From contig SFLG01000015.1 of NCBI GenBank assembly GCA_004553485.1, positions 1 through 40,729 of the forward strand: a DNA stretch of 40,729 nucleotides, read 5' to 3'. The stretch comes from Bacteroidales bacterium. GTDB taxonomy: Bacteria; Bacteroidota; Bacteroidia; Bacteroidales; Muribaculaceae. Numbering within the stretch: the first letter of the stretch is position 1; each line of letters begins with the position of its first letter. Under the pieces are notes generated by a model. That model did not search any database and was not told the origin of the DNA. It saw only the letters and a list, made by a program, of their open reading frames with translations. Made by a program: the position numbers and the translations under genes. Positions 1 through 9,768 of the stretch are shown here, piece after piece.

Positions 1-613
1 CGCGGGCGCGACGCTTGCGCTCAACCTGGCCCTGGGGCAGCAGAGCGAACTGGCTGACCTTGGCCGAGACAAAGAGCATTGCCGAGCCGTTTTTGCAGGC
101 TGCCACGCAGGCGCCGCAGCCGATGCAGGTTGCGCTGTCCATGGCCTCGTCGGCGACAGCCTTGGCGATGGGCATTGCGTTGGCGTCGGGGGCGCCGCCG
201 CAGTTCATCGACACGTAGCCGCCGGCCTGCTGGATCTTGTCAAAGGCGTTGCGGTCGACCATGAGGTCGCGCACGACGGGGAAGGCGGCCGAGCGCCAGG
301 GCTCGACGGTGATGGTATCGCCGTCGTTGAACTTGCGCATGTGCAGCTGGCAGGTGGTGATGCCCTGCACGAAGCCGTGGGGGTGTCCGTTGATGTAGAG
401 CGAGCACATGCCGCAGATGCCCTCGCGGCAGTCCGAGTCGAACACTACAGGCTCCTGGCCCTGTTCGACCAGCTGCTGGTTGAGCATATCCAGAGCCTCG
501 AGGAAGCTCGAGTCGGTGGAGACGTTATCGAGGTGGTAGGTGACGAACTGTCCTTTCTCTTTAGGACCACGTTGACGCCAGATTTTCAGATTTACGCTGA
601 TGAGTTTTTCCAT
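1..613 (-). CDS. sdhB: Fumarate reductase/succinate dehydrogenase iron-sulfur subunit, C-terminus cut by window edge
   Basis: This is the electron-transfer subunit of membrane quinol:fumarate reductase/succinate dehydrogenase, which passes electrons between the flavin of SdhA and the quinone site in SdhC. Translated from the ATG at 613, the protein starts MEKLISVNLKIWRQRG and carries the plant-type ferredoxin loop CREGICGMC for the [2Fe-2S] centre. Further on, CIGCGACVAACK is the first part of the [4Fe-4S]/[3Fe-4S] ligand set. About 204 codons are present; the family usually has about 250, so the last part lies outside the window. The gene is last in sdhC-sdhA-sdhB and begins 30 bp after the sdhA stop, so it is almost certainly cotranscribed. 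Identity is clear. The direction in vivo (fumarate reduction or succinate oxidation) is inferred from the anaerobic lineage. Confidence 0.95.
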   Translation of the reverse strand, partial: MEKLISVNLKIWRQRGPKEKGQFVTYHLDNVSTDSSFLEALDMLNQQLVEQGQEPVVFDSDCREGICGMCSLYINGHPHGFVQGITTCQLHMRKFNDGDTITVEPWRSAAFPVVRDLMVDRNAFDKIQQAGGYVSMNCGGAPDANAMPIAKAVADEAMDSATCIGCGACVAACKNGSAMLFVSAKVSQFALLPQGQVERKRRAR

Positions 614-643
614 TTTCAGTGGTAAAATTAAGAGATGGGACAA

Positions 644-2671
<2,028 letters not shown>

Positions 2672-2700
2672 TGTATTGGTATTCTTCGTGAGTTGGTTAA

Positions 2701-3792
2701 TTAATGTTGAGCCGCGCCGGCGTAGTTGCCCATGGGCGATTTGGCACGTGCGAGCTCGGCCTTTACGCTTTCGCTGAACTGCTCGAGCTGGACAAGCTCT
2801 TTCGAGGGAGCAACGTCGGGGCACTGAGCCTCAAAGGCTTTGGAGATGGTCTCGCTCTTTTTTACAAAGGCTTCGCCGTTGGCCTTGAAGTAGTCGGCAA
2901 CAGCATCTAAGTACTTCTGCTGCAGGTCGGCCATCTTGGCCTGGCTTTCAACAGAGGGGGTGAGGGCCTGAGCCTCTTTCTGGATGGGAGCGGTGACCTT
3001 GACAAGGCCGTCGTTGAATTCGTTATATGCGGCCTCGGCCTGGTCTTCCCAGAACTCGGCATACTGCTCCTGCAGCTGCTGGTTGGTGGTGTAGTAGTTC
3101 TTGTGGGCGAGCACGGTGAATACCACGGCCTGGGCGACGAAGAGGGCGACGACGATGGTGGTCCACCAGTTGGCGATGCACTTCAGGCGGGGAAGCCAGT
3201 TGCTGTTGTCCCAGCCCACACTGTGGAACATCGACCAGAAGCCGTGGGTCATGTGGAACCACAGGGCGATGAAGCCGATGATATAAACGATGGGGACGTA
3301 AACCTGCGAGAAGGCCATCTGGATGAACAGCGTGCCCATTGCGGGGTTGGCGGGGGCGCCGTTGATCTTGGTCAGGCAGTCGAGGTCGCAGTGCAGCATC
3401 TCGGGAAGCTGCATCTTGGCCCAGAAGTTTACCAGGTGCACGGCCAGGAAGGCCAGGATGACGATACCGAGAACAAGCATGTTCTTCGATGCCCATTCAA
3501 CCTGGGCGGGACGGGCGGTGACGGCGTAACGGTCGGCGCCGCGGGCTGCGCGGTTCTGCACTGTCAGCCATACTGCATAGATGATGTGGATGATGAACAG
3601 CAGAGCAAGGCCTGCCGAGGCGATAAGCGCATACCAGTTGGCGCCCAGGAACTCACACACCTGGTTGTAGGCGGTGGGCCAGATCAGCGCAACCGAATTC
3701 ATCAACACATGAAAGGTGACGAATAGGACAAGGCAAATGCCTGTGACAGCCATCACAAACTTGCGTCCTATGGATGATTTAAATAACCACAT
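2701..3792 (-). CDS. sdhC: Fumarate reductase/succinate dehydrogenase cytochrome b subunit with long C-terminal extension
   Basis: This is the membrane anchor that binds haem b and menaquinone. The ATG at 3792 (MWLFKSSIGRKFVM) matches the usual N-terminus; the open frame reaches 3936, but that would read past the promoter start. Five hydrophobic helices lie near residues 12-35, 50-78, 104-123, 160-180 and 206-229. Candidate haem-ligand His residues sit in HVLMN, HIIYAVW, HLVNFW and HMTHGFW. Homologues I know from Bacteroides end soon after helix 5 at about 230 aa. This one runs to 363 aa, adding about 130 residues that are charged, Ala/Glu/Lys/Gln-rich and predicted helical, with no membrane segment. 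It is first in the operon and has a good Bacteroidetes promoter. The core identity is firm; the role of the extension is unknown. Confidence 0.93.
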   Translation of the reverse strand: MWLFKSSIGRKFVMAVTGICLVLFVTFHVLMNSVALIWPTAYNQVCEFLGANWYALIASAGLALLFIIHIIYAVWLTVQNRAARGADRYAVTARPAQVEWASKNMLVLGIVILAFLAVHLVNFWAKMQLPEMLHCDLDCLTKINGAPANPAMGTLFIQMAFSQVYVPIVYIIGFIALWFHMTHGFWSMFHSVGWDNSNWLPRLKCIANWWTTIVVALFVAQAVVFTVLAHKNYYTTNQQLQEQYAEFWEDQAEAAYNEFNDGLVKVTAPIQKEAQALTPSVESQAKMADLQQKYLDAVADYFKANGEAFVKKSETISKAFEAQCPDVAPSKELVQLEQFSESVKAELARAKSPMGNYAGAAQH

Positions 3793-3933
3793 AAGATGTA
3801 GATGAGATTGAGTGATTTGTTTATTGTAAATTGATTGTTTTGCAAAGACATCGGGGCGGCCTGCCGGGGGCGGCGGGACGCTTTGGAGGGCACCTGCCGT
3901 GGCGACGGGCCGCTGTTGAGGGTTAGTTTGGTG

Positions 3934-3964
3934 CAAAGTTAACTAAATTTACCGTGTCGGCAAG
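3934..3964 (-). promoter_or_regulatory. Promoter of sdhCAB
   Basis: On the minus strand a TAACTTTG box (3934-3941) fits the Bacteroidetes -7 consensus TAnnTTTG. A CTTG at 3961-3964 lies 19 bp upstream as the -33 element. The inferred start of transcription near 3928 gives a leader of about 135 nt before sdhC. The call is by motif only. Confidence 0.7.
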
Positions 3965-4066
3965 CGATTTTCACAACATAACTTATCAGATTAGCGAAAT
4001 ATTTCTATAATTTGGGCCGTTTTTGCCATCTTCGGCACTCTTTTAACCTGTTTTTCACTTTGGGGA

Positions 4067-4098
4067 TTGGTCTCTACCGAAATTTAGATGTACCTTTG
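4067..4098 (+). promoter_or_regulatory. Promoter of pfkA-menA
   Basis: TACCTTTG at 4091-4098 matches the Bacteroidetes -7 box, with TTG at 4067-4069 after a 21-bp spacer. The inferred leader to pfkA is about 190 nt and includes a small hairpin (CCCG/CGGG, near 4252-4264) about 30 nt before the start codon. The rest of the divergent 3793-4294 spacer is AT-rich, and I see no other gene in it. Confidence 0.6.
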
Positions 4099-4294
4099 CA
4101 ACAGACGGCGACCTTTTAACGGCACCCGTTGTTTATATTGTACGCCCGTAGCTCTGTTTCCCCCCGAAATCGCTGTAAACCCAACGCATAAACACATACT
4201 TTCACCCGCAAATTATATACCCATAACCCCGTAAACCTCAGATTGTATAACCCGTGCACCGGGGAAAGATCTGAATTACATAACTTTTTATATT

Positions 4295-5275
4295 ATGTCA
4301 GAAATCAAGACCATCGGCATCCTTACCTCGGGAGGCGATGCGCCGGGAATGAACGCCGCCATCCGCTCGGTCACCCGCGCCGCAATTTTCAACGGTCTCA
4401 AGGTCAAGGGCATTTACCGCGGCTACCGCGGCCTCATCACCAACGAAATCGTTGACTTCCACACCGAGAACGTCTCCAACATCATCCAGCGCGGCGGCAC
4501 CATCCTCAAGACGGCGCGCTGCAAGGAGTTCCAGACCCCCGAAGGCCGCCAGCTGGCCTACGACGTGGCACGCAGCCACGGCATCGACGCCATCGTCGTC
4601 ATCGGCGGCGACGGCTCGCTCACCGGCGCGCGCATCTTTGCCAACGAGTTCGACTTCCCGATGATCGGCCTGCCCGGCACCATCGACAACGACCTGTACG
4701 GCACCGATGCCACCATCGGCTACGACACGGCGCTGAACACCATTATGGAGTGCGCCGACAAAATCCGCGACACCGCCACCAGCCACGAGCGCCTGTTCTT
4801 CATCGAGGTCATGGGCCGCGACGCCGGTTTCCTGGCCCTCAACGGCGCCATCGCCGCCGGTGCCGAAGCCGCCATCATCCCCGAGATTTCGACTCAGGTA
4901 GACCAGCTTGCCGACCTGATCCAGAACGGTTTCCGCAAGAGCAAGAGCTCTTCCATCGTGCTCGTGGCCGAGAGCCCCGTGACGGGTGGCGCCATGGGAC
5001 TGGCCCAGCGTGTCAAAAACGAATATCCCGGCTACGACGTGCGCGTGTCCATCCTCGGGCACCTGCAGCGCGGCGGCTCGCCCACGGCTAAAGACCGCAT
5101 CCTGGCCTCGCGCATGGGCTCGGCAGCCATCGACGCCATCCTTGACGACCAGCGCAACGTGATGATCGGCATCAAGAACGACGAGATAACCTACGTACCT
5201 TTCACCAAGGCCATCAAAAACGACAAGCCCATCAATCCCGAGCTGCTGGCCACCCTGCGCAAACTGTCGATATGA
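4295..5275 (+). CDS. pfkA: ATP-dependent 6-phosphofructokinase
   Basis: This enzyme phosphorylates fructose 6-phosphate with ATP in the committed step of glycolysis, in the cytoplasm. The 326-aa length is typical of the bacterial short form. Visible motifs are SGGDAPGMN (residues 12-20, nucleotide loop), GGDGSLTGA (about 102-110), the catalytic PGTIDND near 125-131 and the substrate-binding MGRDAGFLA. The residue after GGD in the GGDGS motif is Gly, which usually marks ATP use rather than pyrophosphate. The start at 4295 gives the standard MSEIKTIGILTSGGD beginning. The stop overlaps the menA start (ATGA), so the two are cotranslated. The shared operon with a quinone gene is unusual as metabolism but common as a chance operon. 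Confidence 0.96.
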   Translation: MSEIKTIGILTSGGDAPGMNAAIRSVTRAAIFNGLKVKGIYRGYRGLITNEIVDFHTENVSNIIQRGGTILKTARCKEFQTPEGRQLAYDVARSHGIDAIVVIGGDGSLTGARIFANEFDFPMIGLPGTIDNDLYGTDATIGYDTALNTIMECADKIRDTATSHERLFFIEVMGRDAGFLALNGAIAAGAEAAIIPEISTQVDQLADLIQNGFRKSKSSSIVLVAESPVTGGAMGLAQRVKNEYPGYDVRVSILGHLQRGGSPTAKDRILASRMGSAAIDAILDDQRNVMIGIKNDEITYVPFTKAIKNDKPINPELLATLRKLSI

Positions 5276-6150
5276 GCAAACTGGCCTGTTGGGTCGAGGC
5301 CATGCGTCTGCGCACGCTGCCGGTGTCGGTGGCGGGCGTGATAGGCGCGTGCGGCTACGCGCTGCTTGACGGCAAGTTCAAGCCCGCCGTGGCCGTGCTC
5401 TGCCTGCTCTTCGCCGTCCTGGCGCAGATAGCCTCGAATTTCGCCAACGAATACTACGACTTCAAGGGCGGTCTTGACCGCAAAGGCCGCGAGGGCCCGC
5501 GCCGCGGCGTCACCGAAGGCGACCTCACCCCCGGGGCGATGAAGGCCGCCACCTTCGTCACCCTCGGCCTGGCCTGCTGTGTTGGCCTGAGCCTGTTGCT
5601 GTGGGGCCCCTGGTGGCTGATTTTGGCCGGCGTGGCCATCGCTCTGGGCGTCCTGGCATACAGCACCGGTCCCTACCCCCTCAGCCATCACGGCCTGGGC
5701 GAGGTGGCCGTCGTCTTTTTCTTCGGCATCATCCCCGTCAACCTCACATATTTCCTGATGTGCGGCTCCTTCACCTCCACGGTGCTCATGGGCTCGGTGG
5801 CCCTGGGACTAATGGGCGCCAACGTGCTGGTGGTGAACAACTACCGCGACTACGACGACGACCGTGCCGTAGGCAAGCACACCCTGCTGGTGTTGATAGG
5901 CCGGCAATGGGGAGTGCGCCTCTACGACATCAACGCCGTAGCGGCCTATATGCTTGTGCTGACGGTGTGGCTCGGGTTCACACCCCACTGGCTGATGGTT
6001 TTTCCGTGCCTGTACCTGGTGCTGAGCGCAATCCTCTCATACGCCCTGGCTCACCGCGAGGGCGCGCGCCTCAACCCGCTGTTGGGCATGACGGCCTGTC
6101 TGATGCTGTTCTACGCCGTCCTCTTCACCGCGACGGCCGCTCTGTGCTGA
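5272..6150 (+). CDS. menA: 1,4-dihydroxy-2-naphthoate polyprenyltransferase (menaquinone synthesis)
   Basis: This is an integral membrane UbiA-family enzyme that attaches the polyprenyl tail to 1,4-dihydroxy-2-naphthoate, giving demethylmenaquinone. The 292-aa protein is largely hydrophobic with about eight to nine membrane segments. The first Asp-rich prenyl-diphosphate motif is visible as NFANEYYDFKGGLD, followed by the MenA-typical GPRRGVTEGD. The second Asp-rich region is NNYRDYDDDRAVGK. The start overlaps the pfkA stop by 4 bp. Its end overlaps the convergent ABC permease gene by 26 bp. Menaquinone is the electron carrier for the fumarate reductase encoded on the other side of pfkA, so the neighbourhood makes functional sense. 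The family call is strong. Confidence 0.94.
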   Translation: MSKLACWVEAMRLRTLPVSVAGVIGACGYALLDGKFKPAVAVLCLLFAVLAQIASNFANEYYDFKGGLDRKGREGPRRGVTEGDLTPGAMKAATFVTLGLACCVGLSLLLWGPWWLILAGVAIALGVLAYSTGPYPLSHHGLGEVAVVFFFGIIPVNLTYFLMCGSFTSTVLMGSVALGLMGANVLVVNNYRDYDDDRAVGKHTLLVLIGRQWGVRLYDINAVAAYMLVLTVWLGFTPHWLMVFPCLYLVLSAILSYALAHREGARLNPLLGMTACLMLFYAVLFTATAALC

Positions 6151-7351
6151 CACCGCCGTAGAGGCGGCGCGCCTTGTGGGCCACCAGACGCAGCACGCAC
6201 ATACTGGTGACGAAGTAGAAGAGCGTCAGGCCCCACATCCACCACAGCTGCGTGGCGTTCGAGCTGATGTCGCCGCCGGTGCTGCTGATACTGATAAAGC
6301 CCTGCACGCCCCACGCGCCGGGGACAAAGTCGCCGACGACTTTCCAGATACCCGGGCTGGCGTAGCGCGGCCAGGTGAGGCCGGTCAGGAACAGGAACAA
6401 TACCGACGACACCACCAGGACGACAAACGAGCTCTCGCGGTCGGTGACAAAATAGGTGATTGTCTGACCCAGAAATCCCGTGGCCAGCAGCATGGGCACG
6501 ATAAAGAGCAGGTACTGCGAGGGCTCGCCTACGTGCGGCAGGCTGAAAATCTCGGGCACCCAGTGCAAAATCCAGATTGTAAAGGGCAGGAAGAAAGTGA
6601 AGTAGCACAGCGTGCGGCCCCACACCGTGGCGCTGAGGGGCGCTCCGGCCACCATCGTCGGGTCGTAGCCGCCGTTGACGCGGCGCCGCTCGTGCGAGGC
6701 TCCGCCCAGCATACAGATTCCCAACAGCATGGCCTGCTGCAGGATGAGCACGATAATTCCCGGCATCAGGAACGAGGCAAAGCCCTGCTCGGTGTCGCCC
6801 ACCATGTGCGCCTGGTTCTCGATGGGAAGGCCGCCAAGACTGGTGCCGGCTACGCCGAGCATATCCTTACGCTCCTGCGTTATCTCGGCTATCTCCTTCA
6901 GCTGGACGTCCGAGAGGGCCGACATAAAGTCGCGGTAGCGCAGCAGCAGGCTCATCTCGCAGTAGAAGGTGGCGTGGGCCTGGCCGAAACGTCCCACCTC
7001 CTTGCCGAAGTCCTTGGGGATGTAGAGGATGCCGTAGGCCTTGCCCTCAGCCATCCACCGACGGGCCTCGGGCATGTCAGCGGCGTAGTCGTAGACGCGG
7101 ATGGCCGGTGCGGCCGAGGCGTCGCGCACAAGTTGGCGCGAGCGGGCCGTGCGGTCCTGGTCGACGACGATGATGTCGATGTCGCGCAGCACCTCGGGGT
7201 TATATATCAGAGTATAGATTACGGGATATATTATCGGCAGGATGACAAAGAATACCAGCACGCCCTGGTCGTGGAGCACAGTGTTCCATTCGCGGGCGAA
7301 GACGCGTCCGCACCACAGTAGCCAGTTTCGTATTCCTTTCAACAACTTCAT
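6125..7351 (-). CDS. ABC-2 type permease, second of a pair
   Basis: This is a membrane permease of the ABC-2 (YhhJ/YbhR-like) family, expected to export an unknown substrate as part of a tripartite system with the HlyD and TolC proteins upstream. One N-terminal helix (VFFVILPIIYPVIYTLIY) is followed by a large non-cytoplasmic domain (about residues 45-215), then about five helices at the C-terminus. This is the usual topology. The ATG at 7351 sits 16 bp after the stop of the previous permease. An ATG at 7378 and a GTG at 7384 are in frame but overlap that gene. The 3' end overlaps menA on the opposite strand. No ATP-binding subunit is encoded nearby. The substrate cannot be read from sequence. 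Confidence 0.88.
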   Translation of the reverse strand: MKLLKGIRNWLLWCGRVFAREWNTVLHDQGVLVFFVILPIIYPVIYTLIYNPEVLRDIDIIVVDQDRTARSRQLVRDASAAPAIRVYDYAADMPEARRWMAEGKAYGILYIPKDFGKEVGRFGQAHATFYCEMSLLLRYRDFMSALSDVQLKEIAEITQERKDMLGVAGTSLGGLPIENQAHMVGDTEQGFASFLMPGIIVLILQQAMLLGICMLGGASHERRRVNGGYDPTMVAGAPLSATVWGRTLCYFTFFLPFTIWILHWVPEIFSLPHVGEPSQYLLFIVPMLLATGFLGQTITYFVTDRESSFVVLVVSSVLFLFLTGLTWPRYASPGIWKVVGDFVPGAWGVQGFISISSTGGDISSNATQLWWMWGLTLFYFVTSMCVLRLVAHKARRLYGGVSTERPSR

Positions 7352-7367
7352 AACGGCAGGCTCTAAT

Positions 7368-8522
7368 TTACGGAACATAGACACACTTCTGCATGGCCTT
7401 TTTGAGGCGTGGCACCACTATCAGACCCAGCAGCGGCATCAGTGCCAACACCATTATAGCCACACGCGAGTAGTACAGCGGCAGGCCGTTAAGCGCCTGG
7501 CTGACGTGGGCCAGGAAGAACCACCGCATGGGGTAGATGTAGGCGAAGATGCCGATGGCACCGTACATTTTTTCGACGGGGAACGAGATGCCGCTGACCG
7601 AGAAGGCCAGCATCATCAGCAGGGCGCCCGCCGACAGGGCAAAACGCGGGTTGGGGATGAGTCCGGCGATGAACACGCCGACACCCTGGCAGGCCACCAC
7701 GTAGAGGGCCATCAGCAGCAGCACCTGCCACAGCGGGCAGTGCAGGATAAACCCGCCCCAGCTGTACATCAGCGCCTGGCAGCACCATCCCACCACCAGC
7801 CATATCAGCGTCTGCGGCAGCAGCTTGCCCGTGAGGGCTATCACCATACTGCCGCCGGCGGTGTCGAGCCAGCGGTGTGCGGTGTGCTCCTTGATTTCGT
7901 AGGTGATGGTCATAATGGTTATCAGCACAATCATCAGCTCGAGCGTCCCGGCCACAAACGACGGCGTCATATACAGCGAGTAGTTGGGCCACGGGTTGTT
8001 GATGGGGTTGATGTCAATTGCCACGGGCTGCACCAGCGCGTTGACCGTGCGCCCCGGCACACCGGCCGACTCGGCCTTGTCCTTCACCAGGGCGGCGGCG
8101 GAGACCACCGCCACGCTCTTGTAGCCCTTATAGCTGAACGTGCCGGGCACAAAGTAGGCCATGTTGGAGTAGTAGTTGAGCGTGGGCACCTCGCCGGCGA
8201 TGGCGTCACGCTGGAAGTTGGCGGGGATGACGTAGAAGCCGTAGACCTCGGTGCGCCGCATGGCGTCCATGGCCTTGTCGTAGCTCTCGACCTCGGTGGT
8301 GACGTCGACAAGTTGCTGCGCCTTGAGGTTGCGTATCAGCGCGCGCGACATCTCCGACCGGTCAAGGTCCACCACCGCCGTAGGCACACGCACGGGCAGT
8401 CCCTCCTGCAGCAGCGAGATGAAGAAGACGCACATCAGCAGGGGCACGACAATCATGGCGAAAAGGAAAATCCGCCTTGTGCACAGCTGTCTGCAGCCTA
8501 ATATGAACGATTTTTTAAACAA
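7368..8522 (-). CDS. ABC-2 type permease, first of a pair
   Basis: This 384-aa ABC-2 permease has an N-terminal membrane helix (FLFAMIVVPLLMCVFFISLL), an extracytoplasmic domain beginning RVPTAVVDLDRSEMSR, and a C-terminal block of five helices. The start appears to be TTG at 8522: no ATG occurs before residue 23 (inside the first helix), and homologues begin with a short basic leader like FKKSFILGCRQL. In-frame sequence upstream is open through a 9-bp repeat array back to about 8610 but has no ATG. It lies between the HlyD gene and the second permease in a minus-strand operon. Paralogous permeases in tandem normally form a heterodimer. The family is clear; the cargo is unknown. Confidence 0.88.
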   Translation of the reverse strand: MFKKSFILGCRQLCTRRIFLFAMIVVPLLMCVFFISLLQEGLPVRVPTAVVDLDRSEMSRALIRNLKAQQLVDVTTEVESYDKAMDAMRRTEVYGFYVIPANFQRDAIAGEVPTLNYYSNMAYFVPGTFSYKGYKSVAVVSAAALVKDKAESAGVPGRTVNALVQPVAIDINPINNPWPNYSLYMTPSFVAGTLELMIVLITIMTITYEIKEHTAHRWLDTAGGSMVIALTGKLLPQTLIWLVVGWCCQALMYSWGGFILHCPLWQVLLLMALYVVACQGVGVFIAGLIPNPRFALSAGALLMMLAFSVSGISFPVEKMYGAIGIFAYIYPMRWFFLAHVSQALNGLPLYYSRVAIMVLALMPLLGLIVVPRLKKAMQKCVYVP

Positions 8523-8533
8523 CTTGCAATTGC

Positions 8534-8596
8534 TATTTATTAGACGTATAAATCGTATAAGACGTATAAGACGTATAAGACGTATAAGACGTATAA
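8534..8596. repeat. 9-bp tandem array, unit gacgtATAA, seven copies
   Basis: Seven head-to-tail 9-bp units occupy the gap between the HlyD-like gene and the first permease. Five units are exactly gacgtATAA; the others are tatttATTA and atcgtATAA. The period is three codons, so the array reads on the minus strand without a stop up to the TTG start of the permease. The same unit family recurs at 28632-28766. Confidence 0.9.
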
Positions 8597-8665
8597 ATCG
8601 TGCCTGTTAAGGTCCTCCCGGTTCTGTGGGCCGGCTTCAGCCGGCGGCAACCGTCGGCGCCGTCT

Positions 8666-9718
8666 TTATTTTTTGTGTATGGCGCTCATGCCGGGGCGAA
8701 GGCCCTCGGCGTCCTTGTCGGTGACGGGGCGGGCTTTGATCTGGAAGGTGCGGCTGTCATACTGGCCGGTGCTCTTGGTGGCGCGCCAGGTGGCGTACGA
8801 GCCCATGTCGCGCACGTAGTACACCTGCACCTCTATCTCTTTGTCCTTGAGGCCGGGAATCATTACCTTGACTTTTTTGCCCTGCTCGAAGTCGGGCAGC
8901 AGCTCCTCGCGCACGTTGAAGGTTACCCAGCGGTTGTCGCGGAGGATACTGAAGATGGGCGCGCCCATCGCTACCAGCTCGCCCACCTCGGAGTAGCACT
9001 CATCGATGGTGCCGTCGCAGGGCGCTATGAGGTACGAGTCCTCGGTAACCGCCTTGGCCTGTGCCACGGGGCCCGATGCGGCCTTGACAAGGGCCTGGGC
9101 GGCCGCCTTGTCCTCGTTCTGCGCGCCCGATACGGCAAGCGAATGTTGCTGCCGGGCCATCGACAGCTGGGCGCGGGCGGCGTCGTAGGCGGCCTTGGCC
9201 TCGTCGCGGCGCTGTTCGCTGATGACGCCCGACTTGTACAGGTTCTCCATGCGCTCGTAGGTCTTCTTTGTGATGTCGGCGGCGGCCTGGGCCTGCTTTA
9301 CCAGGTCGGCGGCACTGGCGATAATCTGCTTGCGCGTGCCGGCGTCAACCTTGCGGTTCTGGGCCTCGGCGACCTCCTGCATGGCCTCGGCCGAAGCCAG
9401 CTGGGCGTCGGCGATGGCGCTGTGGATGTGCACCAGCGTGTCGCCGGCGTGGACGGTGTCGCCCTCATGCACATATATCTCGGCCACGCGGCCGGCCATC
9501 TTGCCCGAGACACGTACGGTGGTGCCCTCCACCTGGCCCTCGACATACTCCTCGGGACGGTTGAGGCACAGGAAACCGATGACGGCCACAACGGCCACGG
9601 CCAAAATCACCACGGCCATCGTGATCATTATGTGGCGCGAGGCTTTCTTTTCGTCGGCGTAGGGCGTTGCGGCCCCTTTCTCCGTCCCTTTTGTGGTTTT
9701 ATTGTCGTCTGCTTGCAT
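8666..9718 (-). CDS. HlyD/EmrA-type membrane fusion (periplasmic adaptor) protein
   Basis: This adaptor should link the inner-membrane ABC permeases to the TolC-like outer-membrane channel. The 350-aa protein has a short cytoplasmic N-terminus and one membrane anchor (residues about 31-52). Next come the first half of a lipoyl/biotinyl-like domain (VRVSGKMAGRVAEIYVHEGD), a long coiled-coil hairpin (about 100-190, Ala/Gln/Lys-rich), the second lipoyl half (YLIAPCDGTIDECYSEVGE) and a beta-barrel domain. There is no lipobox, so anchoring is by the helix. It lies 50 bp after tolC and 143 bp before the first permease, with a 9-bp repeat array in that gap. Family assignment is firm; the substrate is unknown. 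Confidence 0.92.
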   Translation of the reverse strand: MQADDNKTTKGTEKGAATPYADEKKASRHIMITMAVVILAVAVVAVIGFLCLNRPEEYVEGQVEGTTVRVSGKMAGRVAEIYVHEGDTVHAGDTLVHIHSAIADAQLASAEAMQEVAEAQNRKVDAGTRKQIIASAADLVKQAQAAADITKKTYERMENLYKSGVISEQRRDEAKAAYDAARAQLSMARQQHSLAVSGAQNEDKAAAQALVKAASGPVAQAKAVTEDSYLIAPCDGTIDECYSEVGELVAMGAPIFSILRDNRWVTFNVREELLPDFEQGKKVKVMIPGLKDKEIEVQVYYVRDMGSYATWRATKSTGQYDSRTFQIKARPVTDKDAEGLRPGMSAIHKK

Positions 9719-9768
9719 GGCAAATATTTTTTATGTGTTATTATCTGATTGATTTATGATTTATGTTG

